Shown here piece after piece: positions 10,551 through 19,538 of a DNA stretch of 64,000 nucleotides (position 1 is the first letter of the stretch; each line of letters begins with the position of its first letter). This DNA comes from Asticcacaulis sp. SL142 (lineage in GTDB: Bacteria > Pseudomonadota > Alphaproteobacteria > Caulobacterales > Caulobacteraceae), in the NCBI RefSeq assembly GCF_026625745.1, contig NZ_CP113061.1:948501-1012500 (forward strand), written 5' to 3'. Under the pieces are notes generated by a model, which searched no databases, was not told where the DNA came from, and saw nothing but the letters and a program-made list of their open reading frames with translations. A program made the position numbers and the translations under genes.

Positions 10551-11564
10551 GTCATTGATCGCGCGAGCCACCCCGTCATCGCCCTCAGCCTGCCACAGGC
10601 CGTAGAGGCGATCGGCCCCAAGTGCTTTAAGCACCACATGGCGGAAACGGGTAAGATAGACAGGCCGGTCCTGCGGATCAAACCCATAGCGCGGGGCCAG
10701 CCTCGCCAAGACCGCATCGCTTGACTGCACAGCCACTTCGGCATGAACCCAGTTGTCGTCTGAGGCGTTGCTGATCAGACATTCGCGTGTGGCCACCTCT
10801 GGCAACACCGGCACTGTGTCCAGCCGGGCGATTATGGCCGCCGCCTTGAGCCAGTTAGCGACCGTTTGGGCATCACTGCCGACAGGCGCTGTGTGGGCGC
10901 AGGCCTGAGCCATGATCATATCCGCCGGCAGACCGCGCGCCATGGCTTCGGCCAGCCCCAGAATGTGGTGAGCCCCTGCCCCGGCAATATAATATTCCGA
11001 CGTCAGGGTGCCGTCACCTTGCCAGGTGAGCACCAGCGCCTTAGCCCAGTCATGCCAGATTATGGCGGCGGTCAAGGTGTCGGCATCCACGGGCACACCG
11101 CTTTGGGCCTCATAGGTCGCCGCCAGATCACGCCCAATTCTGAGGTTGGCGTCTTCATGATCTACCAGCCCGCCGGGCCAGTCGTGATGCGACCCGCCAT
11201 TACCGCCCGGTGCGGTGATAAAGGGCTGAGCCAGTCCCGGACAGGCGCTGGCGTCGCGGGTAAGCTTTGGGAATACGCCCGTCATCTGGGCCTCGGCATC
11301 AGACGGCGATGCGGGTTCAGGTATAAAACCGGCCGCGCGTAACTGTTTGAGAATAAGCGCTTTATCGTGCGCCGACAGATGGGCACGGTGATGAACGCAC
11401 GGATCGGTACCAAGTGCATCAAGGGTCTGCGCGCGCACCTTTGCCGACGTGATCGTGGCGGCAGCGGCCTTTAGTCGGCCATAGGCCATCGCACTTCGGT
11501 CTTCGCCATGGCCAAATGAGGGCAGCGTCATCATCAGCGCCCAGGCCACAAGGTAAACCCGCAT
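10509..11564 (-). CDS. Exported HD-domain protein, putative phosphohydrolase
   Basis: About 352 residues, with a signal peptide (MRVYLVAWALMMTLPSFGHG) and several clustered His/Asp motifs of the HD superfamily: HHDWPGGLVDHE, AAIIWHDWAKAL, GAGAHHILGLAEA and QACAHTAPV. These residues suggest a metal-dependent hydrolase that is exported, which is unusual for HD enzymes, but the substrate is unknown. The start at 11564 is chosen because AAGGA lies 8 bases upstream; in-frame codons further upstream lack a suitable site and would fall in the terminator hairpin. The gene follows the frameshifted receptor (11669-14444) on the same strand, separated by a strong terminator, so it is probably expressed by read-through or conditionally. 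Confidence 0.75.
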   Translation of the reverse strand: MRVYLVAWALMMTLPSFGHGEDRSAMAYGRLKAAAATITSAKVRAQTLDALGTDPCVHHRAHLSAHDKALILKQLRAAGFIPEPASPSDAEAQMTGVFPKLTRDASACPGLAQPFITAPGGNGGSHHDWPGGLVDHEDANLRIGRDLAATYEAQSGVPVDADTLTAAIIWHDWAKALVLTWQGDGTLTSEYYIAGAGAHHILGLAEAMARGLPADMIMAQACAHTAPVGSDAQTVANWLKAAAIIARLDTVPVLPEVATRECLISNASDDNWVHAEVAVQSSDAVLARLAPRYGFDPQDRPVYLTRFRHVVLKALGADRLYGLWQAEGDDGVARAINDLKLPAHTDDKPPS

Positions 11565-11577
11565 CACAGACATCCTT

Positions 11578-11609
11578 AAAAAAAAGCCGGACAGAGGGGA
11601 CTGTCCGGC
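11578..11609 (-). terminator. Rho-independent terminator between receptor and HD gene
   Basis: On the minus strand GCCGGACAG and CTGTCCGGC form a perfect 9-bp stem around a 6-base loop, followed directly by eight T residues. The T tract runs straight into the AAGGA ribosome-binding site of the HD gene, so termination and expression of the HD gene are mutually linked. Read-through or antitermination is needed unless a promoter lies inside the hairpin. Confidence 0.92.
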
Positions 11610-11668
11610 CAAGGTTGAAAATAAGCACACATTCCGGATTAGCGGTCAGAAATGTGTGCCCAGGACGC

Positions 11669-14444
11669 TTAAAATTCGTACTTAAGCGTGACCAGTGTGG
11701 TTGAGCCGGAGTTGACGATATCGGAAATGGCCAGGCTGTTCTTGCCGACATGCGACCAGTAGCTGTAGTCCTTGAACAGGTTTGACACCGACACATCGAC
11801 GATCATGCCATTGCCGAAATTATACCCGGCATGCAGGTCAGTCCGCTTGGTCGGGCGCGTCCAGTAATCCAGACCGGCGATGCGGTTATAGGCCGTGACC
11901 GACTCACCCGCGTAGTTATAGTTCAGATCGACCGTCAGGCCCTTCCAGGCGTAGTTGATCTTGACGTTGGCCAATACGTCCGGCGCGTTCTGCATCCGCT
12001 CTTTCTGACCGCCGCCGATATCGACCTCAGTCCATTGACGGGTGAGGTTAGCCCCAGCACCCGAAGCCCGACAGGAAGCCCGGCAGCATGGCGAACTTTT
12101 GATAAAGCTGGATTTCCAGCCCCTTCACATAGCCGTCGCCGCCATTGGTCGGGGCGACGATAGTCACGCGGTCAAAGGTTTCACCATTATAGGTCGTACC
12201 CGCCGGATTAGTGCCCCCGTTGACCAGTGTTGAGCCGTTATCGAACATGTAATCCGACAGTTTTTTGTAATAGGCGCCGATCATGGCATAGCCACCATCG
12301 GTATTGCTCCATTCCGCCGAGGTATCGAGGTTCCATGACTTCAGCGTCTTGAGATCGGGATTGCCGCGCGTCACCGTAATCGAATTGTCGCCGCGCTCAG
12401 TGGTTTCATTGCCACCCAATTGCACCAGAGCCGGACGCATATAGGCACGGGTCAGCGAGGCGCGATAAACGGCATTGCCTTGCGGGCGGTAGTTGACGAA
12501 CAGGCTGGGCAGCCATTCATCGTACTTGGTCGAGTTCGACTCAAAGCGCTTCGCCTTGCTGTCATTGTTCCAGTAGGTATTTTCAATATCGGTATGCTCG
12601 TAGCGCATGCCCGGAATGACTTCCAGATTGCCGAAATCATACTTGCCCGTCACATAAGCGGCGGTGACGTTTTCATCACCTTTCAGCGTATTGCAGTTCC
12701 AGTAACACAAGTCGGCGGCCTGAGCGGTTTTATCAACATACTGATAAAACAGATCAAACAGGCGCTGGTGATCGACCTTGGGGGCGCGGAAGTTATACAG
12801 CCCCGGATAGACGGAGTCGTAATAATCGGTCGCCAGTCCCAGTTCTGCCCAGGTTACGCCCGGCTTTTTCAGCAGGTTGGCAAAGTGATCGTTGGTCCAG
12901 TCGCGGCTGGTGACACGGCGGTGGCTGCCGACGAATTTAAAGCCGGTTTTGATATAGCTCAGATTACCGGAATCGAAGTCATACTGGGCGTCGAACTTAA
13001 CACCCGCCTTGGCCTGGCTGGAAAACTGCTCCGTCAACTGGCCGGCACGGCGGGCGAGCAGCAGCGTATTGGCGTTACTGATCAGGTTCGACTGCGCCTG
13101 GGTGAGCAACGGGATCGGGTAACCATCGGAATCGTAGCCGATAAACAGGCCGCTATAGGGCGTGGTCGTACCGGCGGCAGCACCGGTGTTGTAGTTATCC
13201 GTCTGGTTATTACGCATCGAGGCTTCGATGTGCTCGGGGCGGTCGTTGCTGCCGTAAGAATAGAAAACCGACGGCGACAGAGTCCAGTTACCGGCGCGCT
13301 TGACCGCACCGAAGGTCAGGGTGCCCAGGTCGGCATCTTCGGGGTTGGTGGTGTACCACATCCGTACCGACGAATTGGTCAGGTTGAGATCATAAAGACC
13401 AGTCGCCGTGTTCAGGACGCGGGCCCGGTTCTGCACGAACTGGTTCAGCGTCGAATTCTGCTCGGTTTCAGCATTAGCATATGAGCCGCGCACATAAAGA
13501 TCGAGGCTGTCATCAACCTTCCAGTCGAGCGAGAAGTTACCGCCGTAGCGTTCGGTATAGCCGGTGGAAATCCCGGTGTTCAGTCCGGTCAGGGCCAGAT
13601 TGGCTTCTTTATCCATGCCCGCCGGATTTGTACCTTCGCCGGAGTTGGTCGCCGAATGAAGATAGGCCCAGCCGCCGTCGTTCTGAGCGTTCATCAACGC
13701 CGCAACCATCGAATTGGCATAGTTACGCTTATCGTAGAAGCCGCTGATATAAAGGCCGAACTGATCGTTCTGTCCAAAACGGCGGGCATATTCACCGCTG
13801 GCACCGCCGCCCAGACCATCTTCATCATAGTCGCGGGCGCGGCTTTCCACGCGTCCGGCAATCGAAACCGACGCATAGCCGTTCTTGAAATCAAAAGCCG
13901 ACGGCGTGCGGAAATCAACCGTGCCGCCGATGGCGTCGCCGTCCATGTCAGCGGTCGAGTTCTTGTTGACCACAATGGTCTTCAGGCCTGAGGGCGGCAG
14001 CAGGGAGAGTTGCACCTGACGCGAATAGGGCATGCCTTGAGCGGCGTTGACGCCATTAATCAGAGCCAGGGTAAATTCTGAGTTCATGCCGCGCACGCCG
14101 ACGAACATGCCTTCACCGCGCGAGGCGCCATCAACGCCGCCAAAGAAGGAGTTACCGGTGTTCGTGACGCTGATCCCTGGTAAAAGCGCCAGAGCTTCGG
14201 CGACGTTGTGGACCGCCGTGTGCTCAAGATCGTCGGCCGACATGACGCTGACGGCGTTATCGGCACGCATCTGGGCCCGCACGGCGTCATTGCGCGTGAC
14301 GACCACAGTGACGGTCACAGGCTCTTCCGCCGCCGGAGGCGCCTGAGTTGTGGCCTGCTGCGCCTGGGCCTGCGCCCCAAGCGTCATGGCCGCCAGCGTC
14401 ATCGCCGACGCCAAAAGTTTATGTTTGAAACTGGACGATGTCAT
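11669..14444 (-). pseudogene. TonB-dependent receptor without STN domain, broken by a single-base frameshift
   Basis: An outer-membrane TonB-dependent receptor paralogous to the STN receptor at 7467-10550. The reading frame from 14444 has a signal peptide (HKLLASAMTLAAMTLGAQAQA), a plug (ALALLPGISVTNTG, SRGEGMFVGVRGMN) and most of the barrel, then ends prematurely at 12048. The remaining barrel, about 125 residues including MQNAPDVLANVKINYAWKG and the terminal KYEF, continues in another frame to 11669. Removing one G from the GGG run near 12060-12062 (minus strand TTCGGGTGC to TTCGGTGC) restores a continuous reading (GFGAGANLTRQWTEVDIGGG). ATG 14444 is preferred because AAGGGA lies 9 bases upstream. 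The frameshift is either real or a sequencing/assembly error in a short homopolymer. Confidence 0.9.
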
Positions 14445-14648
14445 TAACCGAAGTCCCTTGAACCGGAGCAAAACCATATTGCCCCCCAGTACAAAGGACG
14501 CAGGCCTTTTGCCGACGCGCCGGATCTTTATAAAAACTTCATATTCCGTCTGATTTTCGCCATGGCGTTAACGCAATCGGTTGACAGCGACAGCGCGATT
14601 TGGCTCAAAATCCGAGGTAGCGTGGATCTGATATAAAAATACCCCATG

Positions 14649-14690
14649 TAAAAATACCCCGGTCGCATCTATGGCAACCGGGGCATTTTA
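14649..14690 (-). terminator. Terminator-like hairpin, possible attenuator
   Basis: ACCCCGGT and ACCGGGG form a GC-rich stem, flanked by A- and T-rich tracts on both sides. In the minus direction it is followed by TATTTTTA. It lies between the operator-like 11-mers and the receptor start at 14444, so it either ends the upstream Gfo/Idh transcript or attenuates the receptor transcript. Confidence 0.55.
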
Positions 14691-14758
14691 TGTGTTCGAA
14701 AAGCTTTAGAAAAACCCGCCATTGGCAAAAACCTAACCTGCCACCAGAAGGGATAGCC

Positions 14759-14769
14759 TGGCCTTACCA
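14759..14769. promoter_or_regulatory. Operator-like 11-mer, copy 1
   Basis: Exact TGGCCTTACCA, a degenerate palindrome of the TGGNNNNNCCA type and close to the TGGTNNNACCA core bound by FadR-like GntR regulators. It lies 315 bp upstream of the receptor start at 14444. The same word recurs at 14867, 23898 and, with one mismatch, 19758. Confidence 0.5.
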
Positions 14770-14866
14770 GATAGGAATCATATTTAGCTGTAATTATCAA
14801 CTCTGTGTCGCCGGAATCTCATCGACAGATAACAGCCGCGCTTGCCTATTTATCAATTTATCAGCA

Positions 14867-14877
14867 TGGCCTTACCA
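14867..14877. promoter_or_regulatory. Operator-like 11-mer, copy 2
   Basis: Exact TGGCCTTACCA, 108 bp from copy 1 (start to start), also in the region upstream of the receptor gene at 11669-14444. Confidence 0.5.
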
Positions 14878-14987
14878 AAATTTATGAATATAGCCTCTTC
14901 AGATCCAAGCAAATACCGACGTGTTACGTAATGTTCAGGCTTCAGGGTGACGCCACAGACCCATTGCATCACCCTGAAAGGCATTTT

Positions 14988-16376
14988 TTACAGCCGGTAA
15001 TATTGTTCCCAGTCTTTACGGGGCCTATCGCCGCGCAGCATGGCATCGGCCGCTTTGTTGTTCACAATGCGCTGCGTCTTCGGATCAAAGACAACCTTTG
15101 TATTGAGGCGCTGGGCAATAATCCCAAGTGCCATGGCCTGACACAGCGGCCCGGCCACGGCGAAGTTAGAGCGGCAGGCTTCTTCGCCCTTACATGCCCG
15201 GACAAAGTTCATGAAATGATTGGAGGGGCTTTGGGGCACGACCGGCAGATGGCTTAAGACTTCCTGTGCGCGAGGGCCACCAATAATCTCCAGTTCGCTG
15301 GCGTGGGAGCCGCCCTTAAAGGTCAGCCCTTCGCCGTAAATAACCTTGCCCGGGGCCAGTACTTTGGTGTCGATGCTGCCCGATGTCGGCGGAGGGATGT
15401 TGGGATCGACCACGGACGTGCCAAAGCCTTCGGGCAGTGGCGGCAGGTTCTGCTGGCCTTCGTACCAGCTCATCTCGACAGGGGGCATATCCCCGCGCGC
15501 CGGGAAACGGAACACGAGCGTTGAGTTTTGCGGATATATGTACGGGCTGTGACCAACCATGTGGACAGGGTCAACTTCGGTAGGCAGGCCCAGCTTCAGG
15601 AACTCATGGGCATTATCAAAGATATGCGCGCCCCAGTCACCCAGGGCCCCGTTACCGAAATCATACCATGAGCGCCATTCACCGATCATATAGCCCTTAT
15701 TATAGGGATGAGGCATAGCACTCGACAGCCAGGAGTCGTAATCAAGCCCCGCAGGGATCGGCTGTTCCGGCAGATAGCCAGGAAACGATTTGCCATGCCA
15801 CCGCCGCGGACTGTTCATGAAGGTGGTGATCTTTGTCACGTTTTTGATTATGCCGGCCTTGGTCCAGGCTTCAAACTGGAAATAGCCCTGACCGGAATGG
15901 CCCTGATTACCCATCTGAGCGGCGACCTTGTACTTCTTTTCGGCCTCCATCATCAATTGCACCTGATGGAAGCTGTGGCCCATGGGCTTTTCGCAAAAGA
16001 TGTGTTTGCCCATGGCCATCGACTGCATGGCGATCGGGAAGTGCGAGAAATCAGGCGTGCCGATTGAAACGGCCTCAATGTCCTTGCCCATTTTGTCGAA
16101 CATCTGGCGGAAATCGCGGAAGGTCGGCGCATTGGGAAACAGGGCCTGAATTTCCTTCGTCTGCGGCGAGTCCATATCCGTGTCGCAGAGGGCCACGATA
16201 TTAACCAGACCCGTGGCGTACAGTTCCTTGACCACCGCCCCGCCCCGCCCGCCAATACCGCAGCAGGCCAGATTAACTTTTTCAGACGGCGTTTTCGCCT
16301 GCAGGATTGCGGGCGAGGCTATGGCGGCGGTGATCAGGCCCGTGACGACAGACCGGCGGTCAGGTTTGAGGATCAT
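14988..16376 (-). CDS. Gfo/Idh/MocA-family oxidoreductase with Tat-type signal
   Basis: A 462-residue NAD(P)-dependent sugar oxidoreductase of the Gfo/Idh/MocA family. The N-terminus has a twin-arginine motif and hydrophobic stretch (DRRSVVTGLITAAIASPAIL), so it is probably exported folded with its cofactor, as known for glucose-fructose oxidoreductase of Zymomonas. The Rossmann motif is GIGGRGG (about residues 40-46) and the family EKP motif is in HIFCEKPMGHSF. The C-terminal half carries the DUF4976-free alpha/beta substrate domain typical of the family (WRSWYDFGNGALGDWGAHIFD). It is the last gene of the operon starting with the DUF1080 gene; its ATG overlaps the stop of the small membrane protein (ATGA type). 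Substrate unknown. Confidence 0.92.
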   Translation of the reverse strand: MILKPDRRSVVTGLITAAIASPAILQAKTPSEKVNLACCGIGGRGGAVVKELYATGLVNIVALCDTDMDSPQTKEIQALFPNAPTFRDFRQMFDKMGKDIEAVSIGTPDFSHFPIAMQSMAMGKHIFCEKPMGHSFHQVQLMMEAEKKYKVAAQMGNQGHSGQGYFQFEAWTKAGIIKNVTKITTFMNSPRRWHGKSFPGYLPEQPIPAGLDYDSWLSSAMPHPYNKGYMIGEWRSWYDFGNGALGDWGAHIFDNAHEFLKLGLPTEVDPVHMVGHSPYIYPQNSTLVFRFPARGDMPPVEMSWYEGQQNLPPLPEGFGTSVVDPNIPPPTSGSIDTKVLAPGKVIYGEGLTFKGGSHASELEIIGGPRAQEVLSHLPVVPQSPSNHFMNFVRACKGEEACRSNFAVAGPLCQAMALGIIAQRLNTKVVFDPKTQRIVNNKAADAMLRGDRPRKDWEQYYRL

Positions 16377-16642
16377 GATGATTTTTCCCTGTTGTTTTTT
16401 TGAGTGATGAGACGATTTTGAAGGCGTTTAAAGGCATAGATCAGGAGCCGGACTATGGCGGCTATCCCGTACAGGAACACCGTGATGGCCATCACCCACG
16501 GCAGGCTGGTGATCAGTTCGCGCCACGACGTATGAAAGGCAAAGATCGCATAGACGTTCAGGGCAAAGGCCAGTGCGAAACACACCGCGAACAGACTCAG
16601 TTCCCGCCGGACATCAGGCATATCTATGGTCACGCGGCTCAT
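16373..16642 (-). CDS. Small two-helix inner-membrane protein
   Basis: About 89 residues with two predicted membrane helices (ELSLFAVCFALAFALNVYAI and LPWVMAITVFLYGIAAIVRL) and a basic C-terminus. I do not recognise the family. The start at 16642 (MSRVTIDMP) is chosen because it overlaps the stop of the upstream Gfo/Idh gene as ATGA; a start at 16663 would overlap more. It overlaps the next gene by 4 bp as well, so it is embedded in a tightly coupled operon. No threonine-containing flavinylation motif is visible, so it is not an obvious ApbE substrate. Confidence 0.75.
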   Translation of the reverse strand: MSRVTIDMPDVRRELSLFAVCFALAFALNVYAIFAFHTSWRELITSLPWVMAITVFLYGIAAIVRLLIYAFKRLQNRLITQKNNREKSS

Positions 16643-17937
16643 GAGCGGTAATCTCCCGGCCACAGCACTTCGCGCCCTTCTTCCATCGCCTGAACCCCCA
16701 TCAGGGCCGCCACGCCGGAGCGGTAGGCGTGCTCAACCATGTAAGGCATTTTTTCCTTAAGCCTGACCGCACTGGCAAAGGCCGCCAGCGAAAGGCCTGT
16801 GCCATCATCATGTCCGGGATCTTCGGGCAGGGCGATACCTTTTGTATCTTTTTTAAGGTCAGGCACCCAACTGGGACCACCGATCGGTACGCGCTCAAAT
16901 ATACCCTTTTCGATCTGGTTGATCAGCTGCACGATCCCCGGTGCCGGTGGCGGGATTTCGCGGTAAAACCTGGAGGTCTCCAGTTCCAGAGTCCCTTTCG
17001 GCCCCATGATCTGAACTTCCAGTCCGTGAAAGCGGTTGCTGCTCAACGAGTCGTACACAAAAGACACGCCGTTAGGGTATTTATAGATAACGTTGACATT
17101 ATCGAAAACTTCGCGGCCATCCTTCCAGTAATTGATGCTGCCATAGCCCACACACGCTACAGGGGGCGCGTCCAGAAACCAGTTGGCGACGTGGAGGTGA
17201 TGGGACGCCAACTCGGTCATCAACCCGGCTGAAAATTGCCGGTATAGCCGCCAGTTGATCAGGGGTTCGAGATCAGGCGACGGTACAGGCCTGCGCCAGT
17301 CAATATTGCGGTGCCAATAGGCCCGGATCTGGGTGATGGGCCCCAAATCCCCGGCCTTGACCTGCGACAGGGCGTGCAGGGCGCTGCGATGGAAAAGCCG
17401 CTGGTGGCCGATCTGAAAAACCTGCGGGCTTTGGTCAGCTGCCATAGCCACGGCCTTGCATTCCTCAATCGTCAGGGCGAGGCTTTTCTCGCAATACACG
17501 CTTTTACCGGCCGCAAAGGCCGATAGACACATAGGCGCATGAAGATGCAAAGGGGTCGCGATCACCACCGCATCTATTGTTTTATCGTCTAGCAAAGCCC
17601 TGTAGTCGCGGTAATACGGCACTTTTTTACCGACCTTGCGCTGAGCGGCGTCCAGACTCGGGGCATATACGTCGCATAGCCCCGCAATCTCGACCGCCGG
17701 TGTCTTCAGCAGGTGTTCCAGCAAGACCTGCCCGCGTGAGCCAGTGCCGATCAGACCGATGCGCACGCGGTCGGACGGACTTTTACCGGCGGGCTGGGCT
17801 TTAAGCGGGGAAAACCATGGCAGTCCCGCCAGTACCGCTGAGGCCGCCGCCCCGCCCGCTATGCGGCGCAATAGCTCACGCCGCGCCGCTGCATGGTGCT
17901 TAAGGCTCAAATCAAGATCAGGAAATTCGTCGTTCAT
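16639..17937 (-). CDS. Second Gfo/Idh/MocA-family oxidoreductase with Tat-like signal
   Basis: About 432 residues. A twin-arginine-like signal (ARRELLRRIAGGAAASAVLA) precedes the Rossmann motif GLIGTGSRGQ and the catalytic-motif region VYCEKSLALTIEE, where the usual EKP is EKS. The C-terminal domain has the family-typical stretch GLMTELASHHLHVANWFLD. The start at 17937 (MNDEFPDLD) is supported by CGGAG about 8 bases upstream; an alternative start at 18009 would extend deep into the preceding gene. It differs strongly from the other oxidoreductase of the operon, so the two probably act on different positions or steps of one sugar pathway. Confidence 0.9.
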   Translation of the reverse strand: MNDEFPDLDLSLKHHAAARRELLRRIAGGAAASAVLAGLPWFSPLKAQPAGKSPSDRVRIGLIGTGSRGQVLLEHLLKTPAVEIAGLCDVYAPSLDAAQRKVGKKVPYYRDYRALLDDKTIDAVVIATPLHLHAPMCLSAFAAGKSVYCEKSLALTIEECKAVAMAADQSPQVFQIGHQRLFHRSALHALSQVKAGDLGPITQIRAYWHRNIDWRRPVPSPDLEPLINWRLYRQFSAGLMTELASHHLHVANWFLDAPPVACVGYGSINYWKDGREVFDNVNVIYKYPNGVSFVYDSLSSNRFHGLEVQIMGPKGTLELETSRFYREIPPPAPGIVQLINQIEKGIFERVPIGGPSWVPDLKKDTKGIALPEDPGHDDGTGLSLAAFASAVRLKEKMPYMVEHAYRSGVAALMGVQAMEEGREVLWPGDYRS

Positions 17938-18739
17938 CACGCCACTCCGACTGTATATCCGTCTGCGTCGCCTGCCCCGTGTCAATATGCGCGGCAACCG
18001 TCCGATCATAATTGCGTAATATTGCCTGACGCTCTTTCGGGGACGCTATAAACAGCGCGGTCGATAAAACCTCGGCCTCCACCGGACATGCACTCTTAAC
18101 CGCCACCATATGGGTGCCGTTCGCCCATGTGCCGGTGCGCGGGTCAACGATATGGCGGCGATTATCAGTCTGGCCGGAAATCGACAGGGCCTGATCATTC
18201 AGATCAAACGTGGCCTCACCGCCGCCCGCCAGCCCCACTGACCAGGCCCCGCCTGACGGGTGTTCACCCATGGCGACAATCGAGCTGTCGCCAAAACTCA
18301 AGAACGCCTGCACAATACCTCTGCTCTCAAGCCAATCCCGCACACCCGCCAAAGCGATACCTTTACCGACGCCGCCAAAATCAAATCTCATGCCCGCTTC
18401 GAGGAACCGGACGGTCTGGCGCTGATCATCAAACGCTACCTTACCGAGCCCGCCGGCCGCAATATCGAACAGGCCGTGAGTGCGCCGGTTATGGTTCCGG
18501 CACGCGCACAGTACCGCCCACAGCGCATCGGATACGTCCACGGCATGGTCAAAGGCGCAATGATTCAGCCGATAGGTCTCACCCGGCCGAAAACGGCTTA
18601 GCAATGTCTCCTGCTGATCGACATAGCGCTCAATGCTGCGGATAAGGCCAAGGCCTTGAGCCTCAGCCACCCCCGGCAGCACGATCGACAGCCGGGTATT
18701 CATGGCGAAAAAGGTATGGTGGAAAACCGCGCCGGGCAT
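17918..18739 (-). CDS. ApbE-like FAD:protein FMN transferase
   Basis: About 273 residues. ApbE enzymes attach FMN to a threonine of a partner protein, usually in the periplasm. Family features: RSIERYVDQQETLLSRFRPG near the N-terminus, FDFGGVGKGIALAGV (the DxGGxxKG motif) in the middle, and SISGQTDNRRHIVDPRTG followed by VEAEVLSTALFIA. The start at 18739 is chosen because it lies one base after the TGA of the DUF1080 gene. No clear signal peptide follows that start. It overlaps the next gene by 20 bp. An ApbE inside a Gfo/Idh-DUF1080 operon is unusual, and no flavinylated partner is recognisable in the window. Confidence 0.88.
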   Translation of the reverse strand: MPGAVFHHTFFAMNTRLSIVLPGVAEAQGLGLIRSIERYVDQQETLLSRFRPGETYRLNHCAFDHAVDVSDALWAVLCACRNHNRRTHGLFDIAAGGLGKVAFDDQRQTVRFLEAGMRFDFGGVGKGIALAGVRDWLESRGIVQAFLSFGDSSIVAMGEHPSGGAWSVGLAGGGEATFDLNDQALSISGQTDNRRHIVDPRTGTWANGTHMVAVKSACPVEAEVLSTALFIASPKERQAILRNYDRTVAAHIDTGQATQTDIQSEWRDERRIS

Positions 18740-18740
18740 A

Positions 18741-19538
18741 TCAGCCGCCCGCCGGCACCCGGATTTTGATATTCCGGAACGATACGGTATTACCGTGATC
18801 CTGCAACAGGATATGACCATCACGCCATTCCCCGAAAGCCGGAATATCCTTGAACTTGCTTTGGGCGACCGCCGCGCGGAAGGCGGGCGAGCCGCGGGTA
18901 AACTCAACCGTCTTTACCCCGTTAAGCCAGTAGGTTACCTGACCGTCCTTTGACAGAATACGGGCATTGTTCCACTGCCCCGGCGGCAGCACATGCTTGT
19001 CCTTGGGGGCCGCCATCACGTCATAGAACGAGCCTATCGTGCGGTTGCCGTCGCGTCCGGCCTTGGCATCAGGGTGAAGGTCATCGTCAAGAACCTGAAA
19101 TTCCATTCCGATACCTGATCCAACCTTGACGGGCTTACCCGTGACGCGGTCGATCGGAGACACATCAGTTTGCGCAAATATTTTTATGCCACTGTTCGCG
19201 CCCGGGGAAATTTTAAAATCGACACTAAGTTCGAAATCCGAATAACGGGCGCGCGTAATGATATCGCCGCCGCCCTGAGATTCCTCACCGCCCTTTTCAT
19301 GAATAGTGAGCGTGCCGTCGCACAGACTCCAGCCTTTGGCCGGGAAACTGTCTGAGTGCAGCCCGCGCCAGCCATCCGACGTCCGCCCATCCCACAACAG
19401 TGTCCAGCCCTGTGCGGTCTCGGTCGCCGTCAGCCGATTGACGGACGCATCAGACGCTACCGGATCGCAGACTTGCGCGACACCGGCAGAAGAGACTGAA
19501 GCGAGCAAAAGTACGAACAAACCCGTTTTTTTTAACAT
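18741..19538 (-). CDS. DUF1080 (3-keto-disaccharide hydrolase-like) exported protein
   Basis: About 265 residues with a signal peptide (MLKKTGLFVLLLASVSSAGVAQ) and a jelly-roll/LamG-like DUF1080 domain: GWTLLWDGRTSDGWRG, DFELSVDFKISPGANSGI, GMEFQVLDDDLHPDAKAG, PPGQWNNARI and GHILLQDHGNTVSFRNIKI. Members of this Pfam family are associated with hydrolysis of 3-keto-disaccharides or glycosides. It opens the operon with ApbE and the two Gfo/Idh oxidoreductases, consistent with oxidation of a glycoside at C3 followed by cleavage. An in-frame ATG at 19553 is an alternative start. An operator-like 11-mer lies about 220 bp upstream. Confidence 0.88.
   Translation of the reverse strand: MLKKTGLFVLLLASVSSAGVAQVCDPVASDASVNRLTATETAQGWTLLWDGRTSDGWRGLHSDSFPAKGWSLCDGTLTIHEKGGEESQGGGDIITRARYSDFELSVDFKISPGANSGIKIFAQTDVSPIDRVTGKPVKVGSGIGMEFQVLDDDLHPDAKAGRDGNRTIGSFYDVMAAPKDKHVLPPGQWNNARILSKDGQVTYWLNGVKTVEFTRGSPAFRAAVAQSKFKDIPAFGEWRDGHILLQDHGNTVSFRNIKIRVPAGG

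Larger units (their letters stand above)
14478..14987. promoter_or_regulatory. 510-bp regulatory region upstream of the frameshifted receptor
   Basis: No convincing gene is seen in this stretch. It holds a terminator-like hairpin at 14649-14690, two exact copies of the 11-mer TGGCCTTACCA and, next to the stop of the Gfo/Idh gene, an inverted repeat at 14941-14978 (TTCAGGGTGA / TCACCCTGAA) that may end the Gfo/Idh operon transcript. Confidence 0.6.

Noticed and set aside
12420..13484. 354-residue plus-strand reading frame
   Set aside because: It is antisense to the TonB receptor, whose minus-strand reading has signal peptide, plug and barrel motifs. The antisense frame is a by-product of GC-rich codon use.
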